In this document: piece by piece, positions 1-6,485 of the stretch | How positions within the stretch are numbered: the stretch's first letter is position 1 | Layout: each line of letters begins with the position of its first letter | Assembly: GCA_002307715.1 (NCBI GenBank) | Contig: DBUA01000054.1 | Location: forward strand, 1 to 6,485 | Direction of reading: 5' to 3' | Source of the DNA: Candidatus Moranbacteria bacterium UBA1302 | Lineage (GTDB): Bacteria > Patescibacteriota > Minisyncoccia > Moranbacterales > UBA1568 | DNA: 6,485 nucleotides | Notes under the pieces: model-generated | What the model was told of the DNA's origin: nothing | Databases searched by the model: none | The model's input: only the letters and a program-made list of their open reading frames with translations | Position numbers and translations under genes: made by a program

Positions 1-2
1 GG

Positions 3-1319
3 TTGTCTATGAGCGTTGTGAACGATATAGCGACGATACAATCAAAACCGGATATCTTGATGGTTTTTTTTGCATTTCTTAGCATGTGGATTTTCTTCCT
101 GTGTTTTCGTCGCCATTTTTTGGCAATAACGTTGCTTCCGTTCGTAGCCGGTCTTTTAGGCATGGCGGTTTCAATCAAATTGACAGCGCTTTTTTTGGTG
201 ATAGCGATGGTTGTTGGTATGTTGGCGGGTATGACTGGATGGGGGGGCACATTCCGACCGCATCGATCCATTATGCTGCACTCGCTTGCCTGGTTCGTTG
301 TCCCATTGCTTCCATGGATTATTCTGGCATTTGTAACGAAGGGTCCATCAATGCCGAGTTCTGTCATGGAGATGTTTTCGAGCGTTGATTCGGAACAAGC
401 GACGATTTCTGATATGCAATGGTCCGCATTGGGAATCGATCGTGCCCGATGTGCCGATTCAGGATCTGCCGAGGATTTTTCACGATTTTATGATACGGAC
501 ATGCCGTATATTGTCCGCATACTTCGTGCGCCATGGGATGTGACGATGAATAGCTATGTCAATAGTCTGGCGCTTGAATTCGGGTGTTTATTTTTGGCGC
601 TTTTGCCGATGGCGATATTCGTTGTTTCTCGGGAGGTTTTTTTGGGTAAGGAAAAGCATTTTTGGCGCATTTTGTCGATCATGGGAGTCACGTATTTGTT
701 TGTCTGGTCAGTATCAGCTCATGGAGTGACATGGTACGGTCTTTCGGGCATGTTATTGCTTTTGCTACCGATTGCAGCGCTGGCCATAAGGATTCCTCAT
801 CAACGGCTTATTGTGCAGTCTGTTTTCGTCTTCGTCCTTTTGGTGCATTTTACGTATAGTTTCGTAGTTCGAGCGCAATTGATTGAATTTTGGGTAACTA
901 TGAGAAATGTGACTGGTGAGCTTTCGGATGATCAAGCGATAGCATCCCAGTATTCGTGGTCGTATGTGCAAGCGATACGCTTGATCGATGCCGATCCGCA
1001 CGTCAAAGTGTTTGCTTCGCCAGCCATCACGCAATACTACATGAAAGACGCTGACCGGAAATTATATGTCAATCAGAATTTCGATTCGTTTGATTGCCTT
1101 TATATAGAACGCGATCCCGATCTGACGCTTCAGAGATTGAAGGATTTGGGCTTTCGATATGTTTTATATAATTTCACTACGGGCATTTTCCGGAAGAATG
1201 CGGCGAGTGACGGCGTATTCAAGAAAGCGGAAGCATTCGATGCATTTGCACGAAAAAAGCTTGATCTTGTCATAGGAACGGATCAGAGCGTCTTCCGCGT
1301 GTACAAAATACCCGAATGA
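3..1319 (+). CDS. Polytopic membrane protein, probable GT-C (ArnT/PMT-like) glycosyltransferase, 5'-truncated
   Basis: The frame is open from the left edge, so the gene very probably starts upstream; the TTG at 3 or ATG at 9 are only the first possible starts visible. Seen: about 438 residues with hydrophobic segments near 18-36, 40-58, 60-78, 92-111, 188-208, 220-239, 244-262 and 268-289, a mostly polar stretch at 113-187, and a soluble C-terminal domain from about 291. The 'KPDILMVFFAF' stretch followed by a 'SIKLTALFL' membrane segment resembles the part of lipid-sugar-dependent glycosyltransferases (PMT_2/GT39, ArnT) after the first catalytic loop. The tail contains 'LKDLGFRYVLYN', a pattern common at the C-terminus of such proteins. 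The missing N-terminus (perhaps 100-200 residues) would carry the acidic catalytic motif, so activity cannot be judged. It overlaps the prepilin peptidase gene by 4 nt, implying one transcript. Pilin or envelope glycosylation is inference; it could be another large membrane protein. Confidence 0.6.
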   Translation: MSMSVVNDIATIQSKPDILMVFFAFLSMWIFFLCFRRHFLAITLLPFVAGLLGMAVSIKLTALFLVIAMVVGMLAGMTGWGGTFRPHRSIMLHSLAWFVVPLLPWIILAFVTKGPSMPSSVMEMFSSVDSEQATISDMQWSALGIDRARCADSGSAEDFSRFYDTDMPYIVRILRAPWDVTMNSYVNSLALEFGCLFLALLPMAIFVVSREVFLGKEKHFWRILSIMGVTYLFVWSVSAHGVTWYGLSGMLLLLLPIAALAIRIPHQRLIVQSVFVFVLLVHFTYSFVVRAQLIEFWVTMRNVTGELSDDQAIASQYSWSYVQAIRLIDADPHVKVFASPAITQYYMKDADRKLYVNQNFDSFDCLYIERDPDLTLQRLKDLGFRYVLYNFTTGIFRKNAASDGVFKKAEAFDAFARKKLDLVIGTDQSVFRVYKIPE

Positions 1320-2152
1320 GTGGTATGGTTATGTTAGGTGATGTCATTGATTCCATTCGTATGTTGGCAATATTGTATGCTTTCTTTGTCGGACTTATCA
1401 TGGGGAGTTTTCTTAATGTCGTCGCGCTCCGATTGAAGGACGGAGAGACATTGATGGGTCGGTCATATTGCTATGCCTGCGGTCATCAGATACGTTGGTA
1501 TGATAATATTCCAGTCGTGAGTTATTTATGGCTTCGTGGGAAATGCCGTGATTGCGGTATTTCCATATCATGGCAGTATCCGGCCATGGAACTTGTAACA
1601 GGTATGGTGTATGCATTGACGGTGGCAAGTTTTTTCGTTTTGGATAGTCCTTCATCCTGGCTTGAAACGATTTGGTTCTTAGTGGTCGTTTCGCTTTTTA
1701 TTATCATTGCGGCATATGATCTTCGCAATATGGAGATTCCATTGGCGCCGCTCGCTGTCGCTGGCGCATTGACGATGTTTTCGTATGCTATCCAATATGC
1801 CATATCAGGTGAGCCGTTTTGGCAGAGTCGGCTCGGTCTCGGTGTGGCGGGAGGCGTTATGGTTGGCGCGTTTTTTTTCGCTCTTGTTTTTGCATCGCGC
1901 GAAACATGGATGGGTTGGGGTGATGTATGGCTCGGATTGGTATGTGGACTGATTGTCGGAATACCGGCAGCGCTCTTCATGCTGACAACATCGTTCGCGG
2001 TCGGAGCTGCAACCGGTATCGTTGGGATCGCATCGGGAAATAAGCATTTAAAAAGCCAAATACCATTTGCTCCTTTTCTCGTATTTGGCACTGTGACTTC
2101 GCTTTTCCTTTTCGCGCTTTTTCCATCGCTTCGCACCTTCTTTTTCTTGTGA
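1316..2152 (+). CDS. pilD: Prepilin peptidase / N-methyltransferase (PilD/GspO family, A24)
   Basis: This integral membrane aspartic protease cleaves the short leader of type IV prepilins and pseudopilins on the cytoplasmic side, and in most members also methylates the new N-terminal Phe. Seen in 278 residues: the N-terminal 'GSFLNVVALRL' motif (30-40), the zinc-binding type cytoplasmic loop with C52-x2-C55 and C77-x2-C80, and the hallmark 'IRWYDNIPVVSYLWLRGKC' block. The two catalytic aspartates are D135 ('AAYDLRNMEIP') and D203 ('GWGDVW'). 'IPFAPFL' (249-255) matches the family's C-terminal IPFGPFL. Length is typical. One departure: the usual GxGDxK reads GWGDVWL, with Trp for Lys. The ATG at 1316 overlaps the upstream TGA (ATGA), suggesting translational coupling; no SD is evident, and in-frame ATGs at 1325 and 1331 are alternative starts. 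The three pilin-like genes immediately downstream are obvious substrates. Confidence 0.96.
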   Translation: MSGMVMLGDVIDSIRMLAILYAFFVGLIMGSFLNVVALRLKDGETLMGRSYCYACGHQIRWYDNIPVVSYLWLRGKCRDCGISISWQYPAMELVTGMVYALTVASFFVLDSPSSWLETIWFLVVVSLFIIIAAYDLRNMEIPLAPLAVAGALTMFSYAIQYAISGEPFWQSRLGLGVAGGVMVGAFFFALVFASRETWMGWGDVWLGLVCGLIVGIPAALFMLTTSFAVGAATGIVGIASGNKHLKSQIPFAPFLVFGTVTSLFLFALFPSLRTFFFL

Positions 2153-2166
2153 ATTTCTGGTAGAAT
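2138..2166 (+). promoter_or_regulatory. Candidate promoter for the pilin genes (extended -10)
   Basis: TAGAAT at 2161-2166 is preceded by TGG at 2158-2160, which fits an extended -10 (TGnTAnnnT). Seventeen nucleotides upstream is TTCTTT (2138-2143), a weak -35 inside the end of the prepilin peptidase gene. Predicted transcription would begin near 2173, giving a leader of about 50 nt before the ATG at 2223. This is inference from hexamers only; transcription could equally read through from the peptidase gene. Confidence 0.4.
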
Positions 2167-2189
2167 GTGAAGGTAGCACACTCACATTC
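2163..2189. repeat. Perfect 8-bp inverted repeat upstream of the first pilin gene
   Basis: GAATGTGA (2163-2170) and TCACATTC (2182-2189) are exact reverse complements separated by 11 nt. The left arm overlaps the last four bases of the candidate -10 hexamer. It could be a regulator's binding site or a hairpin in the mRNA leader. The TGTGA/TCACA cores recall CRP-family half-sites, but the spacing is 11 nt rather than the 6 nt of a CRP site. No T-run follows, so it is not an intrinsic terminator. Confidence 0.5.
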
Positions 2190-2210
2190 AGATATCTATA
2201 ACGTATGATA

Positions 2211-2216
2211 GAGAGG
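2211..2216 (+). promoter_or_regulatory. Shine-Dalgarno sequence that decides the pilin start at 2223
   Basis: GAGAGG at 2211-2216 lies 6 nt before ATG 2223. It supports that start over the in-frame ATG at 2205, which has no SD. It is the only convincing SD in front of any gene in this window. Confidence 0.7.
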
Positions 2217-2222
2217 GATCAT

Positions 2223-2807
2223 ATGCGGATCAATTGCAAAGCCACACTGAAGGCATTCACGCTTATCGAAATGATGGTAGTTATCGCTATCATCGGTATC
2301 GTATCGGCGCTTATGTTGGTTAATTTGAATAATGGGCGTGTCCAACGCGATCTCGAAACAAGCGCGAAGGAATTTGTCAGCATGGTGCGCGAAGCACAGA
2401 ATGATGCGCTGACTGGAAAACAGATTGTCGGAAGTACAACGCCATGCGCGCAAGCATTCCGCGTTTATTGGAGCGTTGGGTCATCGGCTGATTCGGGATC
2501 TGCTGGGACAGGGACGTATCGGTTGGATTATTACGAGAAAAATAATTCAGGCGATTGTTCATATGCTGGCCGCGTCGGTCCGAAAACGTTCAATAACGGC
2601 GTGGTCTTTACAGGTCCGCAAACGTCGATGGCTTTTGGCTTACCGAATGCCGATGTGTATGACAAGAACTTGGCAGCATTGTCTGCTCAGAGTCCGAATT
2701 ATATCTCGGTTGTGCTAATGAAGCAGCCATATACGCATGTTGTGTGCATTTATTCGAGCGGTGCAGTGACTGATCGTGACGGCAGTACATGCCCTTCCGC
2801 TCCTTGA
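2223..2807 (+). CDS. Type IV pilin-like protein, GspH/FimT-type pseudopilin
   Basis: A secreted minor pilin or pseudopilin, predicted to be inserted in the inner membrane, processed by the adjacent prepilin peptidase and built into a pilus or pseudopilus. Seen from ATG 2223 (194 residues): a short basic leader (1-11) ending in Ala, then 'FTLIEMMVVIAIIGIVSALMLV', with the conserved Glu at mature +5 (E16) and a single hydrophobic helix at about 12-33. It continues as an amphipathic stretch ('SAKEFVSMVREAQNDAL') typical of the GspH/FimT spine, then a Gly/Ser-rich globular domain. Four Cys (75, 112, 175, 190) remain in the mature part, enough for two disulfides. The leader ends in Ala rather than the usual Gly at -1. 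The ATG at 2205 would add six residues and is less likely because of the SD before 2223. The pilin fold is certain; the GspH subtype is less so. Confidence 0.85.
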   Translation: MRINCKATLKAFTLIEMMVVIAIIGIVSALMLVNLNNGRVQRDLETSAKEFVSMVREAQNDALTGKQIVGSTTPCAQAFRVYWSVGSSADSGSAGTGTYRLDYYEKNNSGDCSYAGRVGPKTFNNGVVFTGPQTSMAFGLPNADVYDKNLAALSAQSPNYISVVLMKQPYTHVVCIYSSGAVTDRDGSTCPSAP

Positions 2808-2819
2808 ATCTGAAAATAT

Positions 2820-3389
2820 ATGTGTGTCGACTCATTATCTGATGTGAAACGCCTGGAAACGCTTAAAGGATTCTCAATCGCTGAAGTCCTGTTGGCGTTG
2901 TTTATCATGACGGTTGGTATGTTGGCCATATCAGGGCTGCTTGTTTCGAGTATGAAGCATTCTACGGGAGCGCGTGATGAGATCATTGCGACGGAGTTGG
3001 CGCAGGAGGGTATTGAGCTTGTTCGGAATGTTCGTGATAATGATGTCGCATCAGGAGGGACTGGTTTCACCGCTTTCGATAGTTCGAAGAAGCATTGCCG
3101 CATCGATTATGAGGATGACGTGGATAGTTTGGATTGTTCTTCTTCCCAGGGATCTGATTCTCGCTATTATCTCCAGTATTCCGGCGGTTTTTACGCTCAT
3201 TTCAATGAAGATAAAGAGCGTTATTCAAGATATGTTCATATCGATTATGACGGTAGCGATGGCGCGGTTGTGAAGAGCATCGTATATTGGGGTGATTTTG
3301 TTCCATCATCGTCTGGAAATACGGAATCTTGCACTTCAGCGAATCAGTGTGTTTTCACTGAATCGGAATTAAGAACGCAAAGCAAATGA
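2820..3389 (+). CDS. Type IV pilin-like protein, GspI/PilV-type pseudopilin
   Basis: A minor pilin or pseudopilin of the GspI/PilV group, thought in better-studied systems to nucleate the filament with the H and J/W partners. Seen in 189 residues: a prepilin cleavage site 'LKG|FSIAEVLLALFIMTVGMLAI' (G17/F18, Glu at mature +5 = E22), one N-terminal hydrophobic helix to about residue 42, and 'ATELAQEGIELVRNVRDND' (57-75), a signature very common in PilV-like proteins of Patescibacteria. The rest is polar, Ser/Asp/Tyr-rich, with four Cys (93, 106, 171, 177). It starts 12 nt after the previous stop with no SD. GTG at 2844 is an alternative start leaving an 8-residue leader that ends in LKG. It overlaps the next gene by 4 nt. 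Subtype assignment rests on motif and gene order. Confidence 0.85.
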   Translation: MCVDSLSDVKRLETLKGFSIAEVLLALFIMTVGMLAISGLLVSSMKHSTGARDEIIATELAQEGIELVRNVRDNDVASGGTGFTAFDSSKKHCRIDYEDDVDSLDCSSSQGSDSRYYLQYSGGFYAHFNEDKERYSRYVHIDYDGSDGAVVKSIVYWGDFVPSSSGNTESCTSANQCVFTESELRTQSK

Positions 3390-3925
3390 CGCATATCAAT
3401 CCACAATGCAAGATGAAGGGATTCACACTTATCGAAGTGGTTGTGTCACTGTTTGTTTTTTCTTTGCTCATGATAGCCGTATCGCAGACTTTTGCGGTTT
3501 TTATCCAATCGTATCGTGAAGCGCGCTCTATCCAACGCGATGTCGAGAATATCCAGTATGTGTTGAATTCTCTTTCTAAAGAGCTTCGTACGAGCACCGT
3601 GATATCATCCAACTCTTCATCGATGAAATTTTATGATTATTCGCAGAAGGAGTGCATGCAGTATCGGATTGCGAGCGGAAGCCTTTCGATGCGTCGGGAA
3701 AGCATGGATGATATCGATACGTGTACTGCGAACGATATCTCCGGATCGTATACTGCGGTGTCGAGCGGTACTGTAACCGGCTCTATGATAGTGGATCCGT
3801 CGACCATTTCTCCGCTCCATGTCGGGAAGATAACGTTCTCGTTTAAAATTACGGAAGATAATAAGCATACAGCGTATATCCAAACGACTGTTTCGTTGAG
3901 GGATTTCGGTTATATCGAACTCTGA
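3386..3925 (+). CDS. Type IV pilin-like protein, GspJ/PilW-type pseudopilin
   Basis: The third pilin-like subunit, of the GspJ/PilW group, expected to sit with the H and I/V-like proteins at the tip of the filament. Seen in 179 residues: a 12-residue leader ending 'MKG', cleavage before 'FTLIEVVVSLFVFSLLMIAV' (F13 = +1, E17 = +5), one hydrophobic helix to about residue 40, and an amphipathic helix 'RDVENIQYVLNSLSKELRTS' (51-70) typical of PilW/GspJ-like proteins. A beta-rich C-terminal part ends 'YIQTTVSLRDFGYIEL'. Two Cys (90, 113) lie in the mature part. The ATG overlaps the previous TGA (ATGA), suggesting coupled translation. The in-frame ATG at 3413 would leave only a 3-residue leader and is unlikely. 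No GspK-like gene follows; a terminator closes the operon. Confidence 0.83.
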   Translation: MTHINPQCKMKGFTLIEVVVSLFVFSLLMIAVSQTFAVFIQSYREARSIQRDVENIQYVLNSLSKELRTSTVISSNSSSMKFYDYSQKECMQYRIASGSLSMRRESMDDIDTCTANDISGSYTAVSSGTVTGSMIVDPSTISPLHVGKITFSFKITEDNKHTAYIQTTVSLRDFGYIEL

Positions 3926-3944
3926 TGTTGCAAGGATTCCTGCC

Positions 3945-3980
3945 AGGGCTTCCTGTTGGTGGAGGCCTTTTCTTTTTCTT
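3945..3980 (+). terminator. Intrinsic terminator closing the pilin operon
   Basis: GGCTTCC (3947-3953) pairs with GGAGGCC (3961-3967) around a 7-nt loop, with one G-U wobble. The stem can extend by a G-U and an A-U pair (3945-3946 with 3968-3969). It is followed at once by a T-rich tract, 3968-3980 (TTTTCTTTTTCTT). It begins about 20 nt after the last pilin stop codon and separates the pilin block from ligA. Confidence 0.85.
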
Positions 3981-3982
3981 GA

Positions 3983-6070
<2,088 letters not shown>

Positions 6071-6118
6071 CGAGAATATTCCTTTTTTTCATGAGGAGAG
6101 TCTATTCTGAGGCGAATT

Positions 6119-6125
6119 TTATATC
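6119..6125 (+). promoter_or_regulatory. Candidate -10 element of gatC
   Basis: TTATAT/TATATC within 6119-6125 ends 6-7 nt before the gatC ATG at 6132, which would give a leaderless or nearly leaderless transcript. No convincing -35 is visible. As at ligA, a GAGG lies exactly 19 nt before the ATG (6109-6112). Read-through from ligA is the alternative. Confidence 0.35.
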
Positions 6126-6131
6126 TTGCTT

Positions 6132-6419
6132 ATGCTTTCAAAAGAAGAAGTGAAACATATCGCTATGCTGGCGCGTATCGGTGTGTCGGAGGATGAGGTT
6201 GAATCATATCAGCAGACGCTTTCTGCGGTGCTTGATTCGTTCAAGGAACTTCAGAATCTCGATACGGAAGAGATCGCTTCGATAGGACATATTACTGGGC
6301 GGACCGGAGAAGCGAGGATCGATCGTGATGAGAGTTTCGGAACAGAAGGAGAAAAGGCGATCCAAGAAAATTTCCCTGATTCGGAGAAGAGTTTCCTGAA
6401 AGTAAAATCGGTTTTTTGA
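6132..6419 (+). CDS. gatC: Asp-tRNA(Asn)/Glu-tRNA(Gln) amidotransferase subunit C
   Basis: The small subunit of the cytoplasmic GatCAB complex, which converts Glu-tRNA(Gln) to Gln-tRNA(Gln) and/or Asp-tRNA(Asn) to Asn-tRNA(Asn). GatC wraps around GatA and stabilises its contact with GatB. Seen in 95 residues: the N-terminal helix 'LSKEEVKHIAMLARIGVSEDEVESYQ', which matches the family pattern (EVxHIAxLARLxLxxEE), then the 'LDSFKELQNLDTEEI' helix. The 'HITGRTGEARIDRDES' segment corresponds to the usual 'HVTGLTNVFREDE' region, and the tail 'FLKVKSVF' to 'FFKVPKVL'. Length is normal. I chose ATG 6132, which gives the typical MLSKEEV start; the in-frame TTG at 6126 would add only two residues. There is no SD. 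gatA follows after 32 nt, supporting the identification. Confidence 0.95.
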   Translation: MLSKEEVKHIAMLARIGVSEDEVESYQQTLSAVLDSFKELQNLDTEEIASIGHITGRTGEARIDRDESFGTEGEKAIQENFPDSEKSFLKVKSVF

Positions 6420-6451
6420 TAGCGCGTCATTTGTGAGATTCCATAGAGCAT

Positions 6452-6485
6452 ATGATCCGAGAATTGCATGAGAAGCTGGTAGCAG
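6452..6485 (+). CDS. gatA: Amidotransferase subunit A, first 11 codons only (cut by window edge)
   Basis: Only the start is present: ATG at 6452 followed by 'IRELHEKLVA', which matches the usual N-terminus of GatA ('IRELHEKL' followed by 'V.GE.SS.EL'). GatA is the amidase subunit that releases ammonia from glutamine in GatCAB. An in-frame TGA at 6434-6436 with no good start codon in between fixes the start at 6452. It lies 32 nt after gatC in the normal gatC-gatA order, with no terminator between. A weak AGAG at 6445-6448 is only 3 nt from the ATG, so there is no proper SD. Confidence 0.88.
   Translation, partial: MIRELHEKLVA

Noticed and set aside
241..247. G7 tract in the first gene as a phase-variable contingency site
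   Set aside because: A single 7-base run inside a continuous frame is too short and isolated to claim phase variation. It is only a spot where an indel error could hide.
1522..2181. 219-residue open frame on the minus strand opposite the prepilin peptidase gene
   Set aside because: It is a shadow of pilD. It is rich in Ser/Pro/Thr/Lys, has no recognisable domain, and lies across strongly conserved codons of the real gene.
2163..2189. CRP/FNR-type operator suggested by TGTGA and TCACA half-sites
   Set aside because: The half-sites are 11 nt apart, whereas CRP sites use 6. No CRP-family regulator is seen in the window, so only a generic inverted repeat is reported.

Overview
The window holds six genes, all on the + strand, plus the first 11 codons of a seventh at the right edge. 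It looks like a bacterial chromosome with mid-range GC. I infer a Candidate Phyla Radiation (Patescibacteria) member or a close relative. The clues are the PilV-like pseudopilin with its 'LAQEGIELVRNVRDN' block, the LigA in which the usual 'PMLSLDN' motif reads 'QQWSFDD', GatC followed by GatA, and the scarcity of Shine-Dalgarno (SD) sequences. This assignment is inference; no ribosomal or other decisive taxonomic marker is present.

Region 1 (1-3925) is a pilus or pseudopilus block. It opens with the 3' part of a polytopic membrane protein resembling a GT-C (ArnT/PMT-type) glycosyltransferase. That gene overlaps by 4 nt (ATGA) a complete prepilin peptidase (PilD/GspO family). After a 52-70 nt gap with a candidate promoter and a perfect 8-bp inverted repeat come three type IV pilin-like genes in the order H-like, I/V-like, J/W-like. 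They are tightly packed (12 nt gap, then a 4 nt ATGA overlap). PilD would cleave and probably N-methylate the three products, which would form the initiating or tip part of a type IV pilus or type II secretion-like pseudopilus. The glycosyltransferase-like protein may modify envelope or pilus components, but its substrate is unknown. A strong intrinsic terminator (about 3945-3980) closes the block.

Region 2 (3981-6485) is housekeeping: a complete NAD-dependent DNA ligase (ligA), then gatC and the start of gatA. GatC and GatA belong to the tRNA-dependent amidotransferase GatCAB, which makes Gln-tRNA(Gln) and/or Asn-tRNA(Asn). Both ligA and gatC lack an SD and have a -10-like hexamer only 6-8 nt before the ATG, so leaderless mRNAs are possible.

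I found no CRISPR array, insertion sequence, tRNA, rRNA, riboswitch or defence system, and no gap above 300 nt without a gene. Nothing here is clearly a new system. The points most worth checking are the start-site architecture, the dyad symmetries at two candidate promoters, and some departures from consensus in the pilin and peptidase genes.
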